64,000 nt of DNA, taken from an uncultured Lachnospiraceae bacterium (GTDB lineage Bacteria > Bacillota > Clostridia > Lachnospirales > Lachnospiraceae). The stretch lies in NCBI GenBank assembly GCA_934401915.1, contig CAKRSV010000001.1, positions 248,001 through 312,000 on the forward strand, in the 5' to 3' direction. The notes beneath the pieces are model-generated. The model was not told the DNA's origin and searched no databases. It saw only the letters and a list, made by a program, of their open reading frames with translations. Below, one piece after another: positions 26,983 to 36,517 of this stretch. Made by a program: the position numbers and the translations under genes. Each line of letters begins with the position of its first letter. The stretch's first letter is position 1.

Positions 26983-27507
26983 TTAGATTGCAAAATCTCC
27001 TGTAACCGTATCGTTGATCACATAGTAAACTTTGCTCTCCTCAGGCTTCACATAAAGCTCAACCTTCTTGAAATCAGCTTCCTTCTGGCTCAGATCGTAT
27101 TTCCATACATCCTTTGCGATGCGTACCAGATCCTCTGTCGTGTAAGCCTTGCCGGCAAACTCAAGCTGAACGGTCTCCTTAACTGCTGCCTTTTTCTCTG
27201 TCGCTTTCTTCTCAACCGCTTTCTTAACTGCAGCCTTCTTCTCTGTTGCAGCCTTCTTAACAGCTGCTTTCTTCTCTGCTGCCTTCTTAACCGGAGCTTT
27301 CTTTTCTGCTGCCGCTTTCTTAGGCTCTTCCTTAACTGCTGCCTTCTTGGGTTCTTCTTTGATAACTGCCTTAACCGGTTCCTCTTTCTTTACTTCTGCT
27401 GCGGGTACGACTGTTGCCTTAACCTCTGTTGTTTTTGTATCTGCCGCCTTAGCTGCTACAGCTTTAGCAACCGGTTTTGCGCTAACTTTTTTCTTTGTGT
27501 CGTCCAT
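26983..27507 (-). CDS. DUF6465-type protein with Lys/Ala-rich histone-H1-like N-terminus
   Basis: This encodes 174 residues. Start is ATG at 27507 (GGGAG 7 bases before). Residues about 1-105 are almost entirely Ala, Lys, Val, Glu and Pro, with repeated EEPKKAAVK and EKKAAVKKA units, strongly basic and probably unstructured. Residues about 108-174 form a compact domain (LEFAGKAYTTEDLVRIAKDVW ... YYVINDTVTGDFAI) that I associate with DUF6465 of Lachnospiraceae. The basic tail resembles bacterial histone-H1-like proteins, so nucleic-acid binding is possible, but no function is established. It is a single gene with its own terminator. Confidence 0.75.
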   Translation of the reverse strand: MDDTKKKVSAKPVAKAVAAKAADTKTTEVKATVVPAAEVKKEEPVKAVIKEEPKKAAVKEEPKKAAAEKKAPVKKAAEKKAAVKKAATEKKAAVKKAVEKKATEKKAAVKETVQLEFAGKAYTTEDLVRIAKDVWKYDLSQKEADFKKVELYVKPEESKVYYVINDTVTGDFAI

Positions 27508-27629
27508 GTTTTTTCTCCCTTCCACATGTACAAAAAAGATGCTTACCTAGTTCACTTGTGATATAGTGTAACGTACTAAAAAAGCGGTGTCAACCTGCAA
27601 ACTGTAATAAAACGCCCTGTTTTTGGCTC

Positions 27630-28463
27630 TTATTTTAGACGAAATGCCATAAAATAAGCCAAAACTGCGATACCAAGAACGATCCGATACCATCCAAACA
27701 CCTTGAAATCATGCTTCTTAATGTATCCCATCAGGAAACGGATGACTACCACCGATACCACAAATGCCACGATCATACCGACCAGAAGGATGACTGCCTC
27801 CGGACCCGTAAACTGAAAACCGAACTTCAGCAGCTTGAGAAGGCTCGCACCGAGCATGACCGGGATCGCAAGGAAAAAGGTGAATTCTGCCGCTACCGTT
27901 CTGGACACGCCGATGAGCAGCGCCCCGACGATCGTCGCCCCGGACCGGGATGTCCCCGGAAAAACAGCGGCGATCAACTGGAAGAGCCCGATGGTCAGCG
28001 CCGTCTTGTAGCTGATCTGATCCAGCTCGTTGATTCGCGGTTTTGCGCCCTTGTTGCGGTTCTCGATCACGATGAACGCGATACCAAAGATGATCAGGGC
28101 GATCGCCACACACCAGGGATTGTAAAACAGCGCGTCAAACACATCGTCAAACGCAAGACCGATCACAGCCGCCGGAATACAAGCCACCAGGATCTTGAAC
28201 CAGAGTACGAAGATGTCCTTCTGCACCACCGGCTTTTCCTTGAAATGAAAGGGAAAGATCTTGTTCCAGTAGAGCAGTACCACCGCCAGGATCGCTCCAA
28301 GCTGTATGACTACCAGAAACATCTCCCAGAAATCATCCGACACGTTCAGCGTGACAAACTCATTCAGCAGGATCATATGTCCGGTACTGCTGATTGGGAG
28401 CCATTCCGTGATCCCTTCCACGATTCCAAACAAAATTGCTTTTAAGATTTCAATGATATCCAT
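27630..28463 (-). CDS. uppP: Undecaprenyl-diphosphatase UppP (BacA type)
   Basis: This encodes 277 residues, normal for the family, with about eight membrane segments. The two conserved regions are present: GIVEGITEWLPISSTGH (about 13-29) and PGTSRSGATI (about 169-178), holding the acidic, Ser and Arg residues of the active site. The enzyme removes a phosphate from undecaprenyl diphosphate to recycle the lipid carrier for peptidoglycan and gives bacitracin tolerance. It is the last of three closely spaced genes (gap 27 bp to the patatin gene). AGGAG lies 6 bases before the ATG. Confidence 0.97.
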   Translation of the reverse strand: MDIIEILKAILFGIVEGITEWLPISSTGHMILLNEFVTLNVSDDFWEMFLVVIQLGAILAVVLLYWNKIFPFHFKEKPVVQKDIFVLWFKILVACIPAAVIGLAFDDVFDALFYNPWCVAIALIIFGIAFIVIENRNKGAKPRINELDQISYKTALTIGLFQLIAAVFPGTSRSGATIVGALLIGVSRTVAAEFTFFLAIPVMLGASLLKLLKFGFQFTGPEAVILLVGMIVAFVVSVVVIRFLMGYIKKHDFKVFGWYRIVLGIAVLAYFMAFRLK

Positions 28464-28490
28464 ATATTCTCCTGATTCCTCTCTTTATCT

Positions 28491-29342
28491 CTATCTCTCC
28501 AGATACTCCAGCATATCCAGATAACATGCCTGCGCGTCCTCATAGCCTTCATGGTAAAGCGCTTCCAGCCTTTCCCGGTTACGGTCCACGCGTTTTACAT
28601 CGCTGGGTTTCTTCGGTCTTATCACAAATACCTCGCCCTTTTCCTGCTGTTCCTCTATATACTGCACCGTGGTATTGTAATTCAGGTGCCGCTCCCTCAT
28701 CAGTTCATAAATCTTGGGATAACGGACATAACGCGCCCGGATCAGTCCCAGCTCCGGTCCTGCCGGCTGCCGCACATACCCTTCTTCCTTTGTCATAATG
28801 ATGACATTCTTGCGGTTGCCGTCTCTCATCGACTGACGGATCGGTATTGAATCGGATATTCCCCCATCCAGATACAGTTCGTCTCCGATCTTCACATTTC
28901 TGGCAACCAACGGAAGCGAGCTGGACGCTCTCACTGCGATAATATCTTTGTGCATGTCCTTCAGCAGCATATATTCCGGCTTTCCGGTACGGATATTCGT
29001 CACCACCGCATAGGCGTTTCCCTCATACTTTTCAAACGTCTCAAAATCATAGGGATCCAGATAGTCCGGGATCAGTCCATAGCACATATCCACGCCGAAG
29101 AGATCGCCCGTTTTCAGCAGACTCTGCGGACTGCAATACTGCTTCTGGTCCAGATAGTTTACGCTGATGCGGAACGCCCTGCCCGGCTGCTTCGACAGAT
29201 AACTGCACATATGACAGGCTCCCGCCGACACGCCGTAGCAGCTTGTAAAATAGATATCCTTTTCCATAAAGAAATCCAATACGCCCGCCGTATAGATTCC
29301 CTTCATGCCTCCGCCTTCCAAGATCAGTCCTGCCTGGTACAT
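28491..29342 (-). CDS. Patatin-like phospholipase family protein
   Basis: This encodes 283 residues. It shows the patatin oxyanion loop GGGMKGIYTAG (about 10-20), the nucleophile elbow GVSAG (Ser about 40) and the second catalytic residue in LDGGISDSIP (Asp about 158). It has no signal peptide, so it probably acts in the cytoplasm or at the inner face of the membrane as a lipid acyl hydrolase; it resembles the YjjU/RssA type. It sits between the aminotransferase and uppP genes in one operon. The substrate is unknown. Confidence 0.9.
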   Translation of the reverse strand: MYQAGLILEGGGMKGIYTAGVLDFFMEKDIYFTSCYGVSAGACHMCSYLSKQPGRAFRISVNYLDQKQYCSPQSLLKTGDLFGVDMCYGLIPDYLDPYDFETFEKYEGNAYAVVTNIRTGKPEYMLLKDMHKDIIAVRASSSLPLVARNVKIGDELYLDGGISDSIPIRQSMRDGNRKNVIIMTKEEGYVRQPAGPELGLIRARYVRYPKIYELMRERHLNYNTTVQYIEEQQEKGEVFVIRPKKPSDVKRVDRNRERLEALYHEGYEDAQACYLDMLEYLER

Positions 29343-29364
29343 AAGCCTCTGACTCCTTTCTGCT

Positions 29365-30549
29365 CTAATACTCGTTCTTCACGAACCGGCGGAACGCATC
29401 CAGCGAGCGCTCCACCTTCTCCGTGTCAATGCAGTAGGCGATCCGGAAATATCCCTCCACGCCGAAGCTGTTGCCCGGAACAAGGATCAGATCGTACTTC
29501 TTCGCCTTCTCGCTGAACGCGATGGCGTCCTTCTCCAGCGCCTTCGGGAACATATAAAAGGTTCCGCCGGGCTTGATGCACTCGAAACCGAGCGCTGTCA
29601 GTTCTTTATATAATATGTTCATATTTTTTTCGTAGACCGAAAGATCTGCCGTCAGTTCCAGATTTTCCGCAACCGCAAGCTGTATGATGGACGGCGGACA
29701 GTTATGTCCTGTCCCGCGCGAAATCTGGCTGCACATCGGACTAATCAGCTCCGCGTCCGTACACGCCGGATTCACTGCCACATAACCGATCCGCTCTCCC
29801 GGCAGGGACAACGATTTCGAAAAAGAATAGCAGGACAAGGTATTATCATAAAATCTGGACGGATACGGCGCGTCCACTCCCTCAAAAACGATCTCGCGGT
29901 ACGGCTCATCGGAGATCAGGAAAATGTCATGCCCGTACTTCTGTGCCTTTTCCGTCATGATCCTCGCCAGCTCTTTGATCGTTTCGGTAGAATAGACCAT
30001 TCCGGAAGGATTGTTCGGCGTGTTGATGAGCACAGCCGCCACTTTATCTGTCAGCATTTCTTCAAACGCATCGAAATTGATCTGGAAGTTCTCCGTGTTG
30101 GCAGGAACGACCTTCAGCACTGCACCCGAAAGGTTGATATACGGCGTATACTCCGGGAAAAACGGCGCAAAGGTGAGGATCTCGTCCCCCGGCTGCGCCA
30201 CACAGCGGATCGCATGGGCGATCGCACCGGCTGCACCGGTTGTCATAAAGATATGATTCGCCGTATAGTTCATTCCAAACCGCCGGTTCAGGGATCTGGC
30301 AACTTTATCTCTCACGGCAGGAATCCCAAGACTCTGGCTGTAGCCGTGAAGCTCCATCGGATTTTTTTCCTGCAGCATCCGGATCATCGTATCCGTAAAT
30401 TGCTGCGGCACCGGAACGGAAGGATTTCCGAGACTGTAATCAAACACATTCTCATAGCCAATCTCCTCTCCCCGCGCTGTCGCGAACTCCGAAAGCTGAC
30501 GGATCACTGATTTTCCCTGCAACATTTCCTTATATTTCTGTACGATCAT
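29365..30549 (-). CDS. PLP-dependent class I/II aminotransferase
   Basis: This encodes 394 residues from the ATG at 30549 (MIVQKYKEML, preceded by GGAG); the longer start at 30588 adds a basic stretch without a ribosome site. It has the aspartate-aminotransferase fold: LGNPSVPVP near the start, NTPNNPSGMVYS (about 175), SDEPYREIVF (about 210) and the Schiff-base Lys in SFSKSLSLPGERIGY (about 245). It transfers amino groups with pyridoxal phosphate; substrate specificity cannot be read from the sequence. It is the first gene of a three-gene operon with the patatin and uppP genes. Confidence 0.93.
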   Translation of the reverse strand: MIVQKYKEMLQGKSVIRQLSEFATARGEEIGYENVFDYSLGNPSVPVPQQFTDTMIRMLQEKNPMELHGYSQSLGIPAVRDKVARSLNRRFGMNYTANHIFMTTGAAGAIAHAIRCVAQPGDEILTFAPFFPEYTPYINLSGAVLKVVPANTENFQINFDAFEEMLTDKVAAVLINTPNNPSGMVYSTETIKELARIMTEKAQKYGHDIFLISDEPYREIVFEGVDAPYPSRFYDNTLSCYSFSKSLSLPGERIGYVAVNPACTDAELISPMCSQISRGTGHNCPPSIIQLAVAENLELTADLSVYEKNMNILYKELTALGFECIKPGGTFYMFPKALEKDAIAFSEKAKKYDLILVPGNSFGVEGYFRIAYCIDTEKVERSLDAFRRFVKNEY

Positions 30550-30763
30550 AAGCACGCTCCATTCCGCAGGCTGCCGCGCTCGGCGCATCCTCTGCCTGCA
30601 CTCATGTGGATATTGTACTCCTCCTCGCCCATCCGCGCAACCGCGAAGCGTTTTTTCTTTTCCGTTCCGCTTTATTGGGACTTTTCAGCCTGCCCAAAAA
30701 GTGCTACAATTTTTCCGACAACAGTCCGGAACTTTTCCAAATTCTCCGGACGCGGAGGTAGAC

Positions 30764-31693
30764 ATGGATATCGTAATCATACTGCAACAGATGGTCATTA
30801 TCTTTTTGCTGATCGGCACGGGCATGTTCCTGTACCGCAAAAAGATGCTTTCCGAAAACGCATCGAAAGACCTCTCCGGTCTGATCGTCAACGTGACAAA
30901 CCCGGCGCTTCTGATCTGTTCCGCTTTCAGCGACGCTCCCAAGGTGTCCTTAAAGGAACTGGGAACCGCCTTTCTTCTATATATAATAGTCTACGCTATC
31001 CTGATCCTCGCCGGATTTCTGATCCCTCACCTTTTGCGGGTTCCATCAAAATATCACTACGTATATCAGATGCTCTCCGCCTTTGGCAACGTGGGATTTA
31101 TCGGGATTCCGCTCGCCTCAGCGGTTTTGGGTGAAAGCTCCCTGATCTTTGTTTCCATCTATAATCTGCTGTTCAATATCCTGATCTACACCTTCGGGAT
31201 CTCCACCTTGCAGAAGGCGTCTCCGGATGCGGCGTGTCATACCGGTTTTTCCTGGAAAAAATGTATCAACGCAGGAACCGTATCCGCCCTTGTGACCGTC
31301 GTGTTTTATCTCGCAGATTTCAAGATCCCGGTCATCATCTCCTCGACGCTGAGCTACGCCGGGCGCGCGACAACTCTCCTTTCCATGCTGGTCCTTGGCA
31401 TATCGGTTGCCCGGATCCACATCAAGGATATCTTTCGCGATCCGAGGCTGTACGGGTTCACGCTGCTGCGCCAGATCCTTATCCCGATCGGGTGCGTCGT
31501 ACTGCTGCGTCCCTTCGTGCACAATGATCTGATCCTTCACACAATGACACTGATGCTTGCCGTTCCCGCTGCCAATATGCCGCTGATGCTCTCCACGGAG
31601 ATGAACCTGGAAACGGAAACGATCTCGCAGGGCATCATCCTCACCACCGTGCTGAGTCTTATCACGATCCCGCTGGTCAGCCTGATGCTGTAG
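30764..31693 (+). CDS. AEC family transporter (auxin efflux carrier type permease)
   Basis: This encodes 309 residues. Start is ATG at 30764 with GGAGG 5 bases before. About ten hydrophobic helices are seen, with the family's NVTNPALLICSAF (about 42-54) and FGNVGFIGIPLASAVLGE (about 107-124) and a C-terminal VPAANMPLML. The family exports or imports small organic acids such as malate; the substrate here is unknown. It is divergent from the aminotransferase gene (starts 214 bp apart) and ends at a shared terminator. Confidence 0.92.
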   Translation: MDIVIILQQMVIIFLLIGTGMFLYRKKMLSENASKDLSGLIVNVTNPALLICSAFSDAPKVSLKELGTAFLLYIIVYAILILAGFLIPHLLRVPSKYHYVYQMLSAFGNVGFIGIPLASAVLGESSLIFVSIYNLLFNILIYTFGISTLQKASPDAACHTGFSWKKCINAGTVSALVTVVFYLADFKIPVIISSTLSYAGRATTLLSMLVLGISVARIHIKDIFRDPRLYGFTLLRQILIPIGCVVLLRPFVHNDLILHTMTLMLAVPAANMPLMLSTEMNLETETISQGIILTTVLSLITIPLVSLML

Positions 31694-31713
31694 TCATGTT
31701 AAGCAGATAGCAA

Positions 31714-31747
31714 AAGGGCGGCATACCCTTTCGACTATGCCGCCCTT
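31714..31747. terminator. Bidirectional terminator between the AEC permease gene and pyk
   Basis: A perfect 12-bp stem (31714-31725 and 31736-31747) with a 10-base loop lies between two converging genes, 20 bp after one stop codon and 24 bp from the other. A-rich and T-rich flanks on the two sides suit termination in both directions. Confidence 0.85.
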
Positions 31748-31771
31748 CAAAACATTTCTTATGATTTTCTA

Positions 31772-33187
31772 TTATGCGATCTGAACCTTGATCATGTTCG
31801 TCGTACCGGAAATACCGATCGGCACGCCGGAGGTGATAACGGTGAGGTCTCCCTTTTTCAGCAGATCTGCCTTGACTGCCGCCTGGATTGCCTTGTCAAA
31901 CAGATCAAAAACTTCCTTTTCTTCCTTGATCAGGATCGGTGTTACGCCCCAGGAAAGCGCAAGCTGACGGCAGACCTTCTCGGTGGTCGCGCAGCTGATG
32001 ATATCACATTCCGGATGGTATCTGGAGATCATTCTGCCGGATCTTCCCGACTTGGTCACTGTGACGATCGCCTTTGCGTTCAGGTCATGCGCCGTGGTAC
32101 AGGTTGCATGGCAGATCGCATCGGTGATATCCGGATTTACCTTTCTGTCATACTCAAAAAACCGCTTGCGGTAATCGACATCCTCCTCAGTACGCTCAGC
32201 AATACGCACCATGGTCTTGAGCGCCTCCACCGGATATGCGCCCGCTGCCGTCTCGCCGGAGAGCATGATCGCGCTGGTTCCATCGTAAACAGCGTTTGCG
32301 ATATCTGTCGTCTCGGCTCTGGTCGGTCTGGGGTTCTTGATCATCGACTCCAGCATCTGTGTTGCTGTGATAACCTGCTTTCCTGCACGGTACGCCTTCT
32401 TGATGATCTTCTTCTGGATAACCGGAACTTCCTCGTAAGGAATCTCCACACCCATATCGCCTCTGGCAACCATAATGCCGTCTGAAACTTCGATAATGTC
32501 ATCTATATTGGCTACACCCTGCGCGTTTTCGATCTTGGAGATGATCTTGATCTCCTCGCCGCCGTTCTTCTCAAGCAGCTTGCGGAGCTGTAAGATGTCC
32601 TCTTTTTTCTGTACGAAGGAAGCCGCTATGAAATCAACATCCTGGCTGATTCCAAACAAAATGTCCTCACGATCCTTGTCGCTGATATACGGCATGGAAA
32701 GGTCTACCTCCGGAACATTGACTCCCTTGTTGTTGGAGATGGTTCCTCCGTTGATGACACGGCAGATAATGCTGTTTCTGTCCACCTTCTCAACCTTCAT
32801 CTCGATCAGACCGTCGTCGATCAGAACCTTCATGCCCTCTTCCAGATCCTCATACAGACGGCTGTAGGTCACGCTGACCTTTTCCTTGGTTCCCTCTACC
32901 TCATCGGCTGTCAGGGTAAAAAGCTGTCCCTCTTCCAGAACGACCTTTCCGTCCTTAAAGCTCTTCAGACGAACCTCCGGTCCCTTGGTATCCAACAGAA
33001 TGGCAACCGGCAATCCAAGCTCCTTGCGGAACTTCTTGATCCTGTCCATTCTCTTTTTATGTTCTTCATAACTTCCATGTGAGAAGTTACATCTTGCAAC
33101 ATTCATTCCTTCCAGCATCAACTGACGGAGCACATCATCCTTATCGGTGGACGGGCCCATAGTACACACTATTTTGGTTTTTCTCAT
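31772..33187 (-). CDS. pyk: Pyruvate kinase
   Basis: This encodes 471 residues. It begins RKTKIVCTMGPSTD and shows NVARCNFSHGSYEEH (about 29-43), the active-site signature IKIISKIENAQGVANID (about 210), VARGDMGVEIP and the helix motif MLSGETAAGAYPVEAL. It catalyses phosphoenolpyruvate + ADP to pyruvate + ATP, the last glycolytic step. The extra C-terminal PEP-utiliser-like domain found in Bacillus pyruvate kinase (about 585 residues) is absent. It sits beside the glycerol operon, whose product enters glycolysis, but the 91-bp gap to glpK gives no firm sign of cotranscription. Confidence 0.98.
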   Translation of the reverse strand: MRKTKIVCTMGPSTDKDDVLRQLMLEGMNVARCNFSHGSYEEHKKRMDRIKKFRKELGLPVAILLDTKGPEVRLKSFKDGKVVLEEGQLFTLTADEVEGTKEKVSVTYSRLYEDLEEGMKVLIDDGLIEMKVEKVDRNSIICRVINGGTISNNKGVNVPEVDLSMPYISDKDREDILFGISQDVDFIAASFVQKKEDILQLRKLLEKNGGEEIKIISKIENAQGVANIDDIIEVSDGIMVARGDMGVEIPYEEVPVIQKKIIKKAYRAGKQVITATQMLESMIKNPRPTRAETTDIANAVYDGTSAIMLSGETAAGAYPVEALKTMVRIAERTEEDVDYRKRFFEYDRKVNPDITDAICHATCTTAHDLNAKAIVTVTKSGRSGRMISRYHPECDIISCATTEKVCRQLALSWGVTPILIKEEKEVFDLFDKAIQAAVKADLLKKGDLTVITSGVPIGISGTTNMIKVQIA

Positions 33188-33278
33188 AATTTCCTTCTCC
33201 TGTCTGTTCTTTTACCTTACAGAGTATACCACATCTGACAGAAATATCCACATTTATAGCAGTATTTTAGCACAATTC

Positions 33279-34784
33279 TTACTCGTCCTCTTCCTCCTGC
33301 GCCCAGTATAGCGCACATTTGACCGCTTTGTGCCATCCCCGCAGCAATTTTGTGCGTTCCTCTTCCTCCATGTCCGGGTGAAATTCCCTTCCCTGGTTCC
33401 AGTTTTCGCAGATCTCTTTTCTGTCCTTCCAGTATCCCACAGCCAGTCCTGCCAGATACGCCGCCCCGAGTGCCGTCGTCTCAATGCACTTCGGCCGGTG
33501 CACCGTCTTTCCCGTCACATCCGCCTGAAATTTCATCAGGAAATTGTTTGCGCTCGCTCCGCCGTCCACCTTCAGATCCGTAAGGGAAACCCCGGCGTCC
33601 TGTTCCATGCTCTGCAGAACGTCCGCCGTCTGGTAGGCGATGGACTCCAGCGTTGCCCGGATAAAATGCTCCTTGGCACAGCCTCTCGTCACACCGACGA
33701 TCGTTCCCCGCGCATGCTGGCTCCAGTACGGAGCCCCCATCCCGGTAAACGCCGGTACAACATAGACGCCCTTCGTGTCAAACGCATTGTCGGCATATTC
33801 CTCCGACTGCGCTGCCGTCTTGATCATCCGCATGCTGTCCCGCAGCCATTGGATCGCCGCACCTGCCACAAAAACGCTGCCCTCCAGCGCGTACTCTACC
33901 TCATCTCCTGTGCCGGCTGCGATCGTTGTCACCAGACCGTTTGCCGAGGTGATCGCCTCCCGCCCGGTATTCATCAGAAGGAAACATCCGGTTCCGTAGG
34001 TGTTTTTCGCCTGTCCTTTTTCGAAGCAGCACTGTCCGAACAGAGCCGCCTGCTGATCTCCTGCCGCGCCTGCGATCGGGATCTCTCCACCCAGCACCGA
34101 AGCGTCGGTCATCCCGTATACGCAGCTTGATGGTCTGACCTGCGGCAGCATTTCTTCCGGGATGTCGAACAGGGCAAGCAGCTCCTTATCCCAGCAAAGC
34201 CTGTGGATATCGTACAGCATGGTTCTCGAAGCGTTCGTGTAGTCCGTGACATGAGCCTTTCCCTTGGTCAGGTTCCAGATCAGCCAGGTGTCCACCGTGC
34301 CAAACGCCAGCTTTCCTTCTTTTGCGCGCTGTCTTGCCCCTTCTGCATGATCCAGGATCCACGCGATCTTACTTCCCGAAAAATAAGCGTCGGGAACCAG
34401 TCCGGTCTTTTCACGGATCCGCTCCGTGTAACCGGCTTTCACGATCGCATCGATCTTCTCCGCCGTCCTGCGGCACTGCCACACGATCGCGTTGTACACC
34501 GGCTCTCCCGTCTCGCGGTCCCACACGATCGTCGTCTCCCGCTGGTTCGTGATCCCGATCGCGCAGATATCTTCCGCCTCCGCGCCGACGTTCGCCATCG
34601 CTTCCGTTGCCACCGCAAGCTGGGACGACCAGATCTCCCTCGGGTTGTGCTCCACCCAGCCCGGCTGCGGGTAGAACTGTGTAAACTCCTTCTGCGCCAT
34701 GCTGCATATCCTGCCTTCATGGTCAAATAAAATACAGCGGGAACTTGTCGTCCCCTGATCCAACGCCATTATATATTTTCCCAT
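33279..34784 (-). CDS. glpK: Glycerol kinase
   Basis: This encodes 501 residues of the FGGY kinase family. It shows [18 protein letters not shown] (start), [14 protein letters not shown] (about 81) and [25 protein letters not shown] (in two parts at about 243-267). It phosphorylates glycerol to sn-glycerol 3-phosphate. The loop that carries the HPr-phosphorylated His in many Firmicutes (HFYG motif before PIAG) reads [12 protein letters not shown] here and lacks that His, so activation by the PTS is doubtful. It starts 7 bp after the DUF1667 gene and is the last gene of the glycerol operon. Confidence 0.97.
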   Translation of the reverse strand: MGKYIMALDQGTTSSRCILFDHEGRICSMAQKEFTQFYPQPGWVEHNPREIWSSQLAVATEAMANVGAEAEDICAIGITNQRETTIVWDRETGEPVYNAIVWQCRRTAEKIDAIVKAGYTERIREKTGLVPDAYFSGSKIAWILDHAEGARQRAKEGKLAFGTVDTWLIWNLTKGKAHVTDYTNASRTMLYDIHRLCWDKELLALFDIPEEMLPQVRPSSCVYGMTDASVLGGEIPIAGAAGDQQAALFGQCCFEKGQAKNTYGTGCFLLMNTGREAITSANGLVTTIAAGTGDEVEYALEGSVFVAGAAIQWLRDSMRMIKTAAQSEEYADNAFDTKGVYVVPAFTGMGAPYWSQHARGTIVGVTRGCAKEHFIRATLESIAYQTADVLQSMEQDAGVSLTDLKVDGGASANNFLMKFQADVTGKTVHRPKCIETTALGAAYLAGLAVGYWKDRKEICENWNQGREFHPDMEEEERTKLLRGWHKAVKCALYWAQEEEDE

Positions 34785-34791
34785 AGAAACC

Positions 34792-35163
34792 TCATTTCTG
34801 TGCCGCTACGTTCTTGGTCACGATCACATCCACGCCGCTTCCTGCCACATTCGAAACGGCAACGTCCCCTATGCTGACCGGCGCCTCAAGCACCGCCTGC
34901 TTGATCTGCGCCATACATTCCATAATCTTTTCCTTCGGGATATCCTGCGCCGTCTTTACCGATACGACAGGCAGTTCCCCGCCGGTCAGCCGCACCGTGG
35001 AGGTGACGATCCGCGTCGGGCTTACCAGCTCCTTGCGGGCGTAAGCGTCTCCTCTCGGACACGTATTGCCGGTCACCGAAGTGACGACTCCATTTTCTAT
35101 CTGTGCCGTCAGCGCACATCCCATCGGGCAACAGATGCAGGTCAGTTCTTTAATCTCTGCCAT
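34792..35163 (-). CDS. DUF1667 protein, small cysteine-rich partner of the glycerol-3-phosphate oxidoreductase
   Basis: This encodes 123 residues. Four cysteines lie in the first 45 residues ([15 protein letters not shown]), a pattern suited to a metal or Fe-S cluster. The rest is a small beta-rich domain. DUF1667 genes are regularly found next to GlpA/GlpB-like flavoproteins in anaerobes, where the protein may pass electrons; this is known from context rather than biochemistry. Gaps are 11 bp from the oxidoreductase gene and 7 bp to glpK, so this is one operon. Confidence 0.88.
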   Translation of the reverse strand: MAEIKELTCICCPMGCALTAQIENGVVTSVTGNTCPRGDAYARKELVSPTRIVTSTVRLTGGELPVVSVKTAQDIPKEKIMECMAQIKQAVLEAPVSIGDVAVSNVAGSGVDVIVTKNVAAQK

Positions 35164-35174
35164 CGCTTTTCCCC

Positions 35175-36452
35175 CTAATCCTCTATTGTGATCGTGATAT
35201 CCTGCAGCTCTCCCGCATCCAGGATATCCTGCTTTTTCAAAAGAATCTGCTCCATCTCCGCCGGCGCCATCACTTTCTTCGGGATCTCCATCTTTTTCTG
35301 TCCGCCCAGATAAACCGCCAGCTTCTTATTTTTGCAGACGCCGCCTACCCGGAAACGCACAACCTGGAGGTCTGCCATGTGGGAAGGCCGTATCATAGAA
35401 GGAACCGTATAGCGCACGCCCCCGGCTGCCTTGACCGGAATCGCCCGTTCCTCCGTCTCTGTCTGCCCGGCTGTCCGGATATATGCCGCCGCGTGGATTC
35501 CCGCATTGCCGGACTCCTCTGAGACATAATCTACCAGATCATGCACGTGGAGCACGTTGCCGCAGGCGAACACTCCCGGAATATTTGTTTCCAGGCTCTC
35601 ATTCACCACCGGTCCGGAAGTCACAGGGCTGATCTGGACTCCCAGACCTGTCGAAAGCTCGTTTTCCGGGATCAGTCCACAGGACAGAAGCAGCGTATCG
35701 CATTTGATCTCCTCCTCTGTTCCCGGGATCGGTTTCCGGTTTTCGTCAACCTCCGCGATCGTGACGCTCTCGACACGTTCCTTTCCCTTGATGTCAACCA
35801 CCGTGTGACTGAGCAGCAGCGGGATCCCGTAATCGTCCAGGCACTGTACGATATTCCGCTTGAGTCCTCCGCTGTAAGGCATCAGCTCTGCCACCGCCTT
35901 GACCTTCGCCCCCTCAAGCGTCATTCTGCGCGCCATGATCAGACCGATGTCCCCCGAGCCAAGAATGACAACCTCTTTCCCCGGCATCCTGCCCTCCATG
36001 TTGACATAGAGCTGCGCTGTCCCTGCCGAATAGATCCCCGCCGGGCGATACCCCGGTATGTTCAGCGCTCCTCTGGGACGCTCCCGGCATCCCATCGCCA
36101 GGATGACCGCCTTTGCCTCGATCGCAAAAAGGCCGTCCTCCTTGTTCATCGCCGTAACGATCTTGTGTTCCCCGTCAGCCGCCATGGAAATGTCGACCAC
36201 GATCGTGTGCAGCTTATAGGGAATCTCTGCCGCCTCCGCTTTCTCGATAAAACACGCGGCATACTCCGGTCCTGTCAGCTCCTCCTTGAAGGTGTGAAGT
36301 CCGAAGCCGTTATGAATACACTGGTTCAGGATCCCGCCCAGTCTGGAATCTCTCTCCAGGATCAGAATATCCTGCGCTCCGGCCTCTCTTGCCGAAACGG
36401 CTGCCGCCAGACCAGCCGGTCCTCCTCCTACGATCACCAAATCCTTCTTCAT
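35175..36452 (-). CDS. FAD/NAD-dependent oxidoreductase, GlpB-like subunit
   Basis: This encodes 425 residues from the ATG at 36452 (GAGG 6 bases before); the ATG-like start at 36464 is less well placed. The N-terminal dinucleotide-binding motif is VIVGGGPAGLAAAVSARE (about 6-23), and a second one, VVILGSGDIGLIMARR, is near 160. Another flavoprotein motif, GVFACGNVLHVHDLVDYV, is near 295. It is a disulfide-reductase-like flavoprotein. With the GlpA-like and DUF1667 neighbours it probably forms the anaerobic glycerol-3-phosphate dehydrogenase of clostridia, passing electrons from glycerol 3-phosphate to NAD or another carrier. Confidence 0.88.
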   Translation of the reverse strand: MKKDLVIVGGGPAGLAAAVSAREAGAQDILILERDSRLGGILNQCIHNGFGLHTFKEELTGPEYAACFIEKAEAAEIPYKLHTIVVDISMAADGEHKIVTAMNKEDGLFAIEAKAVILAMGCRERPRGALNIPGYRPAGIYSAGTAQLYVNMEGRMPGKEVVILGSGDIGLIMARRMTLEGAKVKAVAELMPYSGGLKRNIVQCLDDYGIPLLLSHTVVDIKGKERVESVTIAEVDENRKPIPGTEEEIKCDTLLLSCGLIPENELSTGLGVQISPVTSGPVVNESLETNIPGVFACGNVLHVHDLVDYVSEESGNAGIHAAAYIRTAGQTETEERAIPVKAAGGVRYTVPSMIRPSHMADLQVVRFRVGGVCKNKKLAVYLGGQKKMEIPKKVMAPAEMEQILLKKQDILDAGELQDITITIED

Positions 36453-36517
36453 ACTCAACCTCATTTCTGCCCGCCAGGGGCATATTCCTCATCGTCCCGT
36501 CAGATACAGACATTTTC

